A stretch of 8,634 nucleotides of DNA from Candidatus Aerophobota bacterium. Its GTDB lineage: Bacteria; Aerophobota; Aerophobia; Aerophobales; B3-G15. The position numbers were made by a program, and so were the translations under genes. Shown here piece by piece: positions 1 to 6,719 of the stretch. Numbering within the stretch: the first letter of the stretch is position 1; each line of letters begins with the position of its first letter. The notes under the pieces were generated by a model. That model did not search any database. It had not been told where the DNA came from and saw only the letters and a list, made by a program, of their open reading frames with translations. Location of the stretch: contig JAUWJJ010000033.1 in the NCBI GenBank assembly GCA_030607765.1, positions 1 through 8,634 of the forward strand, written 5' to 3'.

Positions 1-1
1 A

Positions 2-580
2 GGAGAAGATTTTGCCAAAAGTCGTTTCGGTGGATTTGATGGCTCTAATCCTATTCCTCTTTGGCTATACGATGTTGTAGCTGTAAAGGGAAAGGGAGAT
101 TATATAGCTGCTAGCCTCCACTGTGCTGCTGAGATACAGGCTGTAGTCCTGATGAATCAGATGAGGCGTCTAAACGAAATTATTGCCAAAAGAAGGAAAG
201 CAGCTGAGTATTTGAACAATAGATTTGAGGGAGTAGAGGGAATTATAACACCACCCCTTGATACTGCTGATATAAAAAGTACTCATCATCTTTACCTTTT
301 TCAGATAGATCCTGATAGACTCAAAGGAGATATTCAGGATTTTAAGAAGAAACTTACCCAAAAAGGGATAACTCAAATTCCTCATTTTGCTCCTCTATAT
401 AAATTCTCTTATATGAAACAGTTAGGTTATGATACCAAAGCAATAGAGAAAACCTGTCCCAATACTGAGGAGGCTTTCCAACATCGTTTTACACATCTGC
501 CACTTTATCCCCTTATTCAGGATCAACTTGAGTATATGGCTGATGCAATTATCGAATCAGTTAAAGAGATGCAAAGATAA
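2..580 (+). CDS. DegT/DnrJ/EryC1/StrS aminotransferase, C-terminal part (5' end outside window)
   Basis: The frame is open from base 2 with no start codon, so the gene begins upstream of the window; 192 C-terminal residues are visible, about half of the usual 370-430. The stretch EIQAVVLMNQMRRLNEIIAKRR matches the helix that follows the substrate loop in PLP-dependent sugar aminotransferases (family consensus like ELQAA...L..LD..I..RR). The end has the usual small C-terminal domain with LPLYPLIQDQLEYMADAI, as in the LPL.P.L...... motif of the family. The PLP lysine would lie upstream and cannot be checked. An ATG at 152 is internal to this frame, not a likely start. The family transfers amino groups from glutamate or glutamine to keto sugars or cyclitols; the substrate cannot be read from this half. 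It differs clearly from the second DegT protein at 5421-6710, so it is not a recent duplicate. It is followed at once by a broken M24 gene. Confidence 0.85.
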   Translation, partial: GEDFAKSRFGGFDGSNPIPLWLYDVVAVKGKGDYIAASLHCAAEIQAVVLMNQMRRLNEIIAKRRKAAEYLNNRFEGVEGIITPPLDTADIKSTHHLYLFQIDPDRLKGDIQDFKKKLTQKGITQIPHFAPLYKFSYMKQLGYDTKAIEKTCPNTEEAFQHRFTHLPLYPLIQDQLEYMADAIIESVKEMQR

Positions 581-584
581 AAAA

Positions 585-712
585 GAGCTAAGAGGGCATG
601 GTATTTACAATTGAGCCAGGGATTTACATTCCTGGAGTTAGAGTGGAAGAATTATGTACTTGTAACCAGGAGTGGTGCAGAAGTCCTTTCCACCTCCAAA
701 AGTTTCTTATAG
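585..712 (+). pseudogene. Remnant of M24 peptidase (Xaa-Pro peptidase/creatinase-like), 3' end only
   Basis: Codons from 595 read GMVFTIEPGIYIPG then VRVEE, the C-terminal metal-site signature of M24 'pita-bread' peptidases (EGM.FTIEPG.Y.PG..GVR.ED). The reading frame then breaks at about 651-653 and continues one frame over as YVLVTRSGAEVLSTSKSFL, ending at TAG 710-712, which is the normal family C-terminus (D.VLVT..G.E.L). Upstream, ELR at 585-593 fits the preceding family residues only in a third frame, so there is probably a second frameshift just before GMVF. A few residues between IPG and VRVEE are also missing compared with the family. The rest of the gene (about 300 codons) is absent; the fragment abuts the DegT stop at 580. 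M24 peptidases act on X-Pro dipeptides or creatine-like amines. The fragment cannot be functional. Confidence 0.85.
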
Positions 713-755
713 TAGCAGAACATAATTTTAAGGAAAATATAGAGGAGTTCAAGAT

Positions 756-2177
756 ATGAGATTGTTTGAATTAGCTAAATTAGACACAGAGAACATCGAG
801 AGAATTCATCTTAACTCTTTAAAAGTGCTTAAGGAAGTTGGAGTAGTAGTAAAGGATGAGCAAGTTCTTAATATTTTTAAAAAAAATGGTGCTATAATAG
901 ATAAAAAGAAGGCTCTGGTTCGACTTCCAAATGAATTAGTAATTGAAGCCATAAAGTCAGCTTCCAAAGAAGTAAGACTCTGCAATAGAAACGGAGAAGA
1001 TATTTTTCTTAATCATGGAAAACATTTCCATTTTTCGGGAGCCGATATGCTTTACACACTAATTTTTGCCACTGGCAAATATAGAAACTCAACTAAACAG
1101 GACGTTATAAACTTTACCCGTATAGCAGATTATCTTCCTGAAATTAAAGGTATGTGTCCCCAGGTTTATGATAGAAATGGTAATCCTAAGATATCAGAGC
1201 TTTCCACTATGGAATCTTTGGTATTAAATACATCTAAACATTGCAATTGGGCTCCTTTAACATATAACGCTGCTAAAATGTGGATAGAGATAGGAAAAAT
1301 ACTGTGTAATGGTAAAGAGTTATCAACTATGCCTGTCATAAGTATGACTATTTCTCCCACCAGTCCATTACAATATGATGAAGAAAGTGCAAAAGTATTT
1401 ATCTATGGAGTGCAACATGGAGTTCCTTTAATATCATTATCGGCACCAATAGCAGGTGCAACTGCTCCTTTTACATTAGCGGGGGCTCTTACAATACAAA
1501 ATTCTGAAAATCTTTTTGCATTAACATTATCACAGCTTATTAAACGAGAATCTCCGTTTGTCTATGGAGGGGCATGCACTATTATGGATATGAGCGTGGG
1601 AGAAATTTGTCACGGAGGACCAGAATTTCCCTTAATGTTTAATTTAACAGCGCAATTAGCTAATTTTTATGGTCTTCCATCGTATAGTCCAATCAGTCAA
1701 ACAGACTCAAAAACAATTGATTTGCAGGTAGGTATGGAGAAAATGGCCTGTTACCTGGTAGCAACTCTTAGTGGGCTAAATTTAACCCTTGGCGCCGGTT
1801 CTCTTGCTGGTTCAAAAGTAGCTTCATATGAGCAGCTGGTAATTGATCATGAAGTACTAAAATGGGTGGATCGCTTTAGAAAAGGAGTTGAGATAGATGA
1901 TGATACTTTAGCTTTGAGTACGATAGAGAGAGTGAAACAAGGCGGAAATTACTTAAGTGAAGAACACACACTCAAGTGGCTAAGAAGTGGTGAGCACTTT
2001 TATTCAAAGTTGTTTGATCGGACCTGGTTAGAGGGGGGAAAGCAGAGTTTGTTAGTTAGAGCACATGAAAAAGTGAACAAGATATTGGAACAGCATATAC
2101 CTAAGATACCGATAGATGTATCTGAGGCAGTTAAAGAGTATGTGCTAAGGAAAGAAAAAGAAATTCTTAGGCCATAG
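756..2177 (+). CDS. MttB-family corrinoid methyltransferase (non-pyrrolysine trimethylamine methyltransferase homologue)
   Basis: The 473-residue product has the full length and landmarks of the MttB superfamily (TIM-barrel methyltransferases passing a methyl group from a quaternary or tertiary amine to a cognate corrinoid protein). Visible landmarks are MTISPTSPLQYDEE (197-210), SAPIAGATAPFTLAGAL (229-245), FVYGG (268-272), SQTDSKTIDLQVGMEK (314-329), LAGSKVASYEQLVIDHE (350-366) and the C-terminal DTLALSTIERV...EEHTL (383-405). True trimethylamine MttB carries an in-frame UAG for pyrrolysine in the barrel; here the frame is continuous, so this belongs with the non-Pyl members known to demethylate glycine betaine, proline betaine, carnitine or gamma-butyrobetaine. 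The substrate is not readable. GAGGAG at 742-747 stands 8 bases before the ATG. The stop is TAG. No corrinoid protein (MttC) or methylcorrinoid:THF/CoM methyltransferase is in the window. An M24 remnant lies upstream and a second mttB tail starts 3 bases after the stop. Confidence 0.88.
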   Translation: MRLFELAKLDTENIERIHLNSLKVLKEVGVVVKDEQVLNIFKKNGAIIDKKKALVRLPNELVIEAIKSASKEVRLCNRNGEDIFLNHGKHFHFSGADMLYTLIFATGKYRNSTKQDVINFTRIADYLPEIKGMCPQVYDRNGNPKISELSTMESLVLNTSKHCNWAPLTYNAAKMWIEIGKILCNGKELSTMPVISMTISPTSPLQYDEESAKVFIYGVQHGVPLISLSAPIAGATAPFTLAGALTIQNSENLFALTLSQLIKRESPFVYGGACTIMDMSVGEICHGGPEFPLMFNLTAQLANFYGLPSYSPISQTDSKTIDLQVGMEKMACYLVATLSGLNLTLGAGSLAGSKVASYEQLVIDHEVLKWVDRFRKGVEIDDDTLALSTIERVKQGGNYLSEEHTLKWLRSGEHFYSKLFDRTWLEGGKQSLLVRAHEKVNKILEQHIPKIPIDVSEAVKEYVLRKEKEILRP

Positions 2178-2179
2178 AT

Positions 2180-2227
2180 GAAATTGACAGGATAGTTAAC
2201 TGTACAAAAAACTTACTAAAAAAGTAA
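2180..2227 (+). pseudogene. Terminal 15 codons of a second, deleted mttB-family gene
   Basis: Read from 2180, the sequence gives EIDRIVNCTKNLLKK and TAA (2225-2227). This matches the end of the mttB fragment at 8024-8074, EIDSIVSCAKRDLLKR and TAA. The two copies differ by substitutions, several of them silent (for example CTA/CTG for Leu), and by exactly one codon, which is the pattern of diverged coding sequence. The match continues past the stop with CTGTTATTT. The frame upstream closes at TAG 2168-2170, inside the intact mttB gene, so only the tail survives. The intact mttB already has its own complete C-terminus, hence this belongs to another paralogue that lost its body by deletion. Confidence 0.7.
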
Positions 2228-2380
2228 CTGTTATTTGTGCAGGGAAAAATGCAGGATACTTGACGAAATAGAAAAATAATAGCAAAATATAAATAGATTT
2301 TCAGGGCAGGGGGAGGTGAGAAGTATACACTTATGCTCTTAAAGACAGTAATATAAAATTTAAATATTAGGAGGTAAAAA
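2228..2380 (+). promoter_or_regulatory. Leader of the transport operon with weak candidate promoter and strong ribosome site
   Basis: The spacer before the solute-binding gene holds TTGACG (2260-2265) and, 17 bases on, CAAAAT (2283-2288, four of six matches to TATAAT), a plausible but weak sigma-A promoter. AAGTATACACTT (2321-2332) is a near-perfect inverted repeat (10 of 12 positions symmetric) that could be a repressor site placed downstream of this start; this is a guess. AGGAGG at 2369-2374, 6 bases before GTG 2381, fixes the start of the next gene. The TTGAC box also occurs at a similar distance (about 35 bases) behind the second mttB tail at 8074. Confidence 0.35.
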
Positions 2381-3613
2381 GTGAAAAGAGTATTTTTGCT
2401 GATTATGCTGATGGGAGTTATTGTTCTCTCAGGAACAATGCTAACAGCTAAAACAAGGGTAAATTTTGTAATGGCTCGATATCATACTGGAGTAACTGAT
2501 GATTACTGTGCTAAACTAGCTCAAGATTTTGAAGCTGTCAATCCTGATATTGATATGCGAATAGAGGTGATTAACTGGGACAATTTACACATGAAATTGA
2601 CCACGATGCTTGGCGCGGGAAATCCTCCGGAGTTAGCTGTTATTGATACCCCATGGATTCTGGATTATATAGCTAATGATGTTGCTGAGCCTCTGGATAG
2701 ATATATGACATCAGGATTTCGGAGTGAATTCATCCCTTCCCTTATCAATACCCTTCAGATTGAAGGTAAATTGTATGGGATACCTATAGCAGCATCTTCT
2801 CGAGCTATGTATTATCTCAAGGATGTATTAGCTCAAGCTGGTATGAAACCACCTAAGACCTGGGATGAACTGGTAAAAGTAGCCAAAGCTGTTCACAATC
2901 CTCCAAATCTTTATGGGTTTGGTATTCCTTGCACTACATTCGAAGGTGGAGCTTACTATTCTTATTTTCTTTGGTCTGCTGGTGAGGAATGGTTTGATAA
3001 AGTAGGAAAGCTTGTTATAGATAGCCCTGAGGGAATAGAAGCTCTGCAATTTATGGTAGATCTGGTTAATAAGTATAAGGTAACCAATCCTGAGCCTGCA
3101 GCTATTAACCGAGATGAGATGCAAAAAGTATTTACTCAAGGTAGAATAGGTATGTTTATTACCGGACCCTGGCTCACCCAGATGATAACCAACGAGAATC
3201 CTGAATTGAGTTATGGAATTGCTTCTATCCCGGCTTATCGCAAAGAGATCACTATGGCGGTAGTAGATACTTTAATGATGTTCAAGAATGCTAAGAATAA
3301 GGAAGCTGCCTGGAAATTTGTAGAATTTGCCTATCAGGATAAGTATAGGTTAGAATTTGACGAAAAAGAAGGAATGCTTCCAGAAAAGAAGGCTGTAGCT
3401 GAGCAAATAGCAAAAGCAAATCCAGTAATGAAAACTTTTATCGATGTTTTACCCTACGGTAAGTTCTATCCGCCTCTCCATTCTAACTGGAAAGAAATTG
3501 TCTTAGAAACAATTAAGAATATGCAGCTTGCCTATATGGGTGAAAAAACCCCCAAAGAAGCTCTGGAGGATACATGTAGAGAAATTAACCCCAGAATAAT
3601 CTTAGGATTTTAG
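2381..3613 (+). CDS. ABC transporter extracellular solute-binding protein (family 1, CUT1 sugar type)
   Basis: The 410-residue product begins with a Sec signal peptide: KR at 2-3, a hydrophobic stretch 4-19 and a likely cleavage after LTA (21-23). There is no lipobox cysteine, so it would be a secreted or periplasmic protein rather than a lipoprotein. The mature part has the layout of MalE/UgpB-like binding proteins: LAQDFEAVNPDIDMRIEVINWDN near the N-terminus, LGAGNPPELAVIDT, the KLYGIPIAASSRAMYYLKD segment, PPKTWDELVKVAKAV, and FTQGRIGMFITGPW, the typical G..AM...GPW site. It captures a sugar, polyol or related ligand and hands it to the two permeases that follow. Translation starts at GTG with AGGAGG 6 bases upstream; the stop is TAG. 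A stem-loop just downstream probably separates its expression level from that of the permeases. The exact ligand is unknown. Confidence 0.92.
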   Translation: MKRVFLLIMLMGVIVLSGTMLTAKTRVNFVMARYHTGVTDDYCAKLAQDFEAVNPDIDMRIEVINWDNLHMKLTTMLGAGNPPELAVIDTPWILDYIANDVAEPLDRYMTSGFRSEFIPSLINTLQIEGKLYGIPIAASSRAMYYLKDVLAQAGMKPPKTWDELVKVAKAVHNPPNLYGFGIPCTTFEGGAYYSYFLWSAGEEWFDKVGKLVIDSPEGIEALQFMVDLVNKYKVTNPEPAAINRDEMQKVFTQGRIGMFITGPWLTQMITNENPELSYGIASIPAYRKEITMAVVDTLMMFKNAKNKEAAWKFVEFAYQDKYRLEFDEKEGMLPEKKAVAEQIAKANPVMKTFIDVLPYGKFYPPLHSNWKEIVLETIKNMQLAYMGEKTPKEALEDTCREINPRIILGF

Positions 3614-3622
3614 AGGTCATGA

Positions 3623-3654
3623 GGCGGCTGTCCAGATTTTTCCTGGCAGCCGCC
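3623..3654 (+). terminator. Stem-loop between binding protein and permease genes (attenuator/mRNA-stabilising hairpin)
   Basis: GGCGGCTGTCCAG (3623-3635) pairs with CTGGCAGCCGCC (3643-3654), a 12-bp GC-rich stem with one bulged T and a 7-base loop (ATTTTTC). A T-rich run (TTTGATTTTTTA, 3661-3672) follows after six bases, so it could act as a partial terminator. Such hairpins between a binding-protein gene and its permeases are known to give high binding protein and low permease levels, by partial termination or by protecting the upstream mRNA 3' end. Confidence 0.7.
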
Positions 3655-3692
3655 CAGGCATTTGATTTTTTATAGATGGAAGGATAATTTTT

Positions 3693-4556
3693 ATGACCCG
3701 AGAACAAAAAGTTGCTTATTCTTGCCTTTTGCCCAGTTTGTTTCTTATGGGTTTAGTTATATTTTATCCCATAGTTAGTACCTTTATTACTGCTTTTTAT
3801 AGAGTTAATCCCTTTGGAATAAGGTTATATTTCTGGGGATGGACAAATTTTCTTAGACTTTTTGCCAGAGAAGACTTTTGGAAAGCACTCTACAATACTT
3901 TTATCTGGACAGGGGGAGTGGTAGGTTTTACTATCCTGTGGTCTTTGGGACTAAGCATTGCTTTAAATGAACGATTTATAGGTCGAACAATATCCAAGAG
4001 TATTTTAATGTTACCCTGGGCTACTTCCTTAATGATTACTGCTCTTACCTGGAGATGGATAATGAATGCTGAGTATGGAATATTAAACCATTTTTTAATG
4101 CAGATTCATATTATAAATCAACCTGTCTACTGGTTAGCCAGATGGAAAACATCTTTTCCTATAATGGTATGGGTGGGAATATTGGTTTCTATACCCTTTA
4201 CTACCACAGTATTTTTAGCTGGGCTTCAATCTATTCCTGTACATCTTTATGAGGCAGCTAAGGTGGAGGGAGCCGGAAGATGGGCAAGATTTCGTTATAT
4301 CACTATGCCTCTTTTAAAACCCGTCTTTATCATTGCTGTTTTACTCAATGTTATTTATGTTTTTAACTCTTTTCCTATAATCTGGACAATTACCCGTGGA
4401 GACCCTGCCAACACCACTGATATTATTGTAACTTATCTGTACAAAGTTGCCTTTTTTTACAATGACTTTGGAGGAGCATCAGCTATAGCTCTGATAGTCT
4501 TCCTTATCTTAGTTGCCTTTAGCATTATTTATACTAAGGTATATTACCAGGATTAG
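3693..4556 (+). CDS. CUT1 ABC transporter permease, MalF/UgpA type
   Basis: The 287-residue integral membrane protein has about six hydrophobic segments, roughly at 8-35, 68-91, 103-124, 155-178, 210-232 and 262-283. The cytoplasmic EAA loop, YEAAKVEGAGRWARFRYITMPLL (186-208), is the contact site for the ATPase subunit and carries the conserved EAA...G.......I.LP pattern, with M for L before P. The opening AYSCLLPSLFLMGLVIFYP is typical of the MalF/UgpA half. It pairs with the next gene's product to form the channel for the substrate delivered by the upstream binding protein. GGAAGGA at 3678-3684, 8 bases before the ATG, supports the start. The stop is TAG and the next gene begins 7 bases later. 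Confidence 0.92.
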   Translation: MTREQKVAYSCLLPSLFLMGLVIFYPIVSTFITAFYRVNPFGIRLYFWGWTNFLRLFAREDFWKALYNTFIWTGGVVGFTILWSLGLSIALNERFIGRTISKSILMLPWATSLMITALTWRWIMNAEYGILNHFLMQIHIINQPVYWLARWKTSFPIMVWVGILVSIPFTTTVFLAGLQSIPVHLYEAAKVEGAGRWARFRYITMPLLKPVFIIAVLLNVIYVFNSFPIIWTITRGDPANTTDIIVTYLYKVAFFYNDFGGASAIALIVFLILVAFSIIYTKVYYQD

Positions 4557-4563
4557 TTTTAAG

Positions 4564-5394
4564 ATGAAAACAGGAATAGTAGTTAATAAAACTTCAATTT
4601 ATCTTATCGCTATAATTACTTGCCTATCAATACTTTTCTCTTATTTTGTAATGCTTTCCACTTCTCTTAAACCAAAACCAGAGGTTTTTCATATCCCACC
4701 TCATTGGTTGCCCTACAACCCCAAGCCTTCCAATTATATAGAGATGTGGCAGATTGTCCCTCTGGCAAGATACTTCTTAAACTCAATAATAGTGGCTATG
4801 GGGGCAACAGCTTTAGCTATTGGGGTAGCTCTTCCTGCCGCTTACGCTCTGGCCCGGTTAAAATTTAGAGGAAGAAGAGCCTTTTTACTTCTGATTTTAA
4901 TTACTCAAATGTTTTCTCCTATTGTAGTTATGATTGGATTATATAAAACAATGGCTATCTTTGGATGGTTGGATACCTATCAGTCTCTTATTATTACCTA
5001 TGCTGCCTTTAACCAGGCCTTTTCCATATGGCTCTTAACAGGATATTTTAGTACTATCCCTGTAGAAATAGAGGAAGCAGCTCTTATTGATGGATGCAGT
5101 AGAGTGCAGGCTTTAAGAAAAATTCTTTTTCCTCTATCTGCTCCTGGAATTGTGGCTACTGTTATATTTGTATTTATCTGGTCCTGGAATGAGTTTATGA
5201 TTGCTTTAACCTTTACTTCTTCTCCCCATATGAGACTTTTAACTGTGGGCCTTTTCCGTTTTATAGGAAGATATGAAATTGAATGGAATTATTTAATGGC
5301 TGCCTCTTTGGTAGCCACTCTTCCCGTTCTCAGTCTGTTTTTATTAATTCAGAGAAATTTAGTAAAGGGTTTAACTGCTGGAGCAATAAAGTAG
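4564..5394 (+). CDS. CUT1 ABC transporter permease, MalG/UgpE type
   Basis: Taken from ATG 4564 the product has 276 residues, the usual length for MalG/UgpE-type permeases. A longer reading from TTG 4513 would overlap the upstream permease by 44 bases, lacks a ribosome site and adds residues not expected of the family, so ATG is preferred. The only candidate ribosome site is AGGA at 4549-4552, rather far away, so translation is likely coupled to the upstream gene. Hydrophobic segments lie at about 11-31, 72-96, 105-128, 139-160, 194-216 and 245-263. The EAA loop EEAALIDGCSRVQALRKILFPL (170-191) and the end NLVKGLTAGAIK are hallmarks of this half of the importer. No ATP-binding subunit follows, so an ATPase encoded elsewhere would have to serve it. 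The stop is TAG. Confidence 0.92.
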   Translation: MKTGIVVNKTSIYLIAIITCLSILFSYFVMLSTSLKPKPEVFHIPPHWLPYNPKPSNYIEMWQIVPLARYFLNSIIVAMGATALAIGVALPAAYALARLKFRGRRAFLLLILITQMFSPIVVMIGLYKTMAIFGWLDTYQSLIITYAAFNQAFSIWLLTGYFSTIPVEIEEAALIDGCSRVQALRKILFPLSAPGIVATVIFVFIWSWNEFMIALTFTSSPHMRLLTVGLFRFIGRYEIEWNYLMAASLVATLPVLSLFLLIQRNLVKGLTAGAIK

Positions 5395-5420
5395 ATGTGA
5401 TGTTTTAAAAGGAGGTTTAA

Positions 5421-6710
5421 ATGTCAATCCAACAGGAAAAGTTAGCTATTGAGGGAGGAAAACCGACCATTCAGGAAAAAGTTCCCGGCTGGCCATGGTT
5501 CTCAGAGGAGACAATTAAAGCAGCGATACAGCCTTTAAAAACAGGTAAGGTTAATTACTGGACAGGTAATATTGGGATGGAATTTGAAAAAAAGTTTGCT
5601 AAGTGGTGTGGGACAAAGTATGCAGTTAGCACCTGTAATGGAACAAGTGCTCTGCATACAGCCCTCGGTGCTTTAAATATTGGTCCTGGGGATGAGGTGA
5701 TCACTGTTCCTTATACCTTTATTGCCTCTTCTTTTTGTATTGTTCAAGCAGGAGCAATTCCAGTTTTTGTTGATGTTTGCCGGGAGGACCACTGTATTGA
5801 CCCGGTTGATGTTAAAAGAAAGATAACCAAACGCACTCGAGCTATCATCCCGGTTCACCTTTACGGTAATGTTTGCGAAATGGATGAGATTATAGCTATT
5901 GCTAAAAAGCATAATCTTTTTGTAATTGAAGATGCTGCTGAGGCACATGGAGCAGAGTATAAAGGGGAAAAAATTGGCTCTATTGGTGATATTGGTTGTT
6001 TTAGCTTTTGCCAGAATAAAACATTTACCACTGGTGGTGAGGGTGGAATGGTTGTTACTAACGATGAGGATATTGCCTGGGAGGCACGTTCCTTTCGCGA
6101 CCATGGCTATGATGTTAAAAAGAGAATGAGCCTTTTGGAAATGGAACAGGCTCTACCTTACATTCACCGCCGAATTGGTTTTAACTATAGAATGACTGAA
6201 ATGCAATCTGCTATAGGTTTAAAGGAGCTTGAAAAGATTGATACCTGGAACTTACCCAGGAGAAGAAGAAATGGGGAAATTTTAACTGAGGAGTTAAAGG
6301 ATTCTCCTCAGATTTTAACCTTGCCGGTGCATACTCCTGAAAAAAAGAATGGTTTTTATGTTTACCCCATTGTTCTTAATTTGGATGAACTTACCTGCGA
6401 TAAAAACACATTTTTAAAGGCAATACTTGCCGAAGGTGTTATAGCCTGGAAGGAGTTCTGGCCTCAAAGTTATAAGGAAAAAGCTTATGTAGAGCACAAT
6501 GGCTTTGGCAGATTTAAGTTTCCCTTTGAATCAAAGGAATACACTGATCCTAAAATTGTAGAGTATGATAAGGTATTTTGTCCCAATTGTGCCTGGTTAG
6601 AGGAAAGAACCTTTGTGGTTCATATCTGGCCAACCTTGGAGGATAAGCATATTCATCTTTTTGCTAAAGCAATTAAGAAAGTGGCTTCTTATTATGCAAG
6701 ATTAAGATAA
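5421..6710 (+). CDS. DegT/DnrJ/EryC1/StrS-family PLP-dependent aminotransferase (keto-sugar/cyclitol type)
   Basis: The complete 429-residue fold-type I aminotransferase begins LAIEGGKP (8-15), typical of the branch containing AHBA synthase, scyllo-inosose aminotransferases and related sugar enzymes. Cofactor residues are visible: CNGTSAL (72-78, phosphate binding), VIEDAAEAHGA (168-178, Asp171 to the pyridine nitrogen) and FCQNKTFTTGGEGG (196-209), where Lys200 is the expected Schiff-base lysine. NYRMTEMQSA (255-264) is the usual dimer/substrate loop. It would move an amino group between glutamate/glutamine and a keto sugar or keto cyclitol in the cytoplasm. AAGGAGGT at 5409-5416 precedes the ATG. 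The next gene, a Gfo/Idh dehydrogenase, starts 9 bases after the stop, an association seen in kanosamine-type (NtdA/NtdC) and inosamine pathways where the dehydrogenase supplies the ketone. The substrate is unproven. It could act in the deaminating direction, given the importer in the same operon. Confidence 0.93.
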   Translation: MSIQQEKLAIEGGKPTIQEKVPGWPWFSEETIKAAIQPLKTGKVNYWTGNIGMEFEKKFAKWCGTKYAVSTCNGTSALHTALGALNIGPGDEVITVPYTFIASSFCIVQAGAIPVFVDVCREDHCIDPVDVKRKITKRTRAIIPVHLYGNVCEMDEIIAIAKKHNLFVIEDAAEAHGAEYKGEKIGSIGDIGCFSFCQNKTFTTGGEGGMVVTNDEDIAWEARSFRDHGYDVKKRMSLLEMEQALPYIHRRIGFNYRMTEMQSAIGLKELEKIDTWNLPRRRRNGEILTEELKDSPQILTLPVHTPEKKNGFYVYPIVLNLDELTCDKNTFLKAILAEGVIAWKEFWPQSYKEKAYVEHNGFGRFKFPFESKEYTDPKIVEYDKVFCPNCAWLEERTFVVHIWPTLEDKHIHLFAKAIKKVASYYARLR

Positions 6711-6719
6711 GGAGGAAAA

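Noticed and set aside
2175..2191. Readthrough of the mttB TAG stop as pyrrolysine.
   Set aside because: The TAG is at the very C-terminus, not in the barrel where pyrrolysine sits; the next in-frame codons end at another TAG after five residues, and TAG is a common stop here.
4513..4563. TTG 4513 as start of the second permease.
   Set aside because: It would overlap the first permease by 44 bases, has no ribosome site, and gives a longer N-terminus than the family; ATG 4564 fits better.
5673..6129. Minus-strand and alternative plus-strand frames inside the DegT gene (and similar ones inside mttB, the binding protein and the left DegT fragment).
   Set aside because: They lie wholly within strongly recognisable genes, have no ribosome sites and no family likeness.
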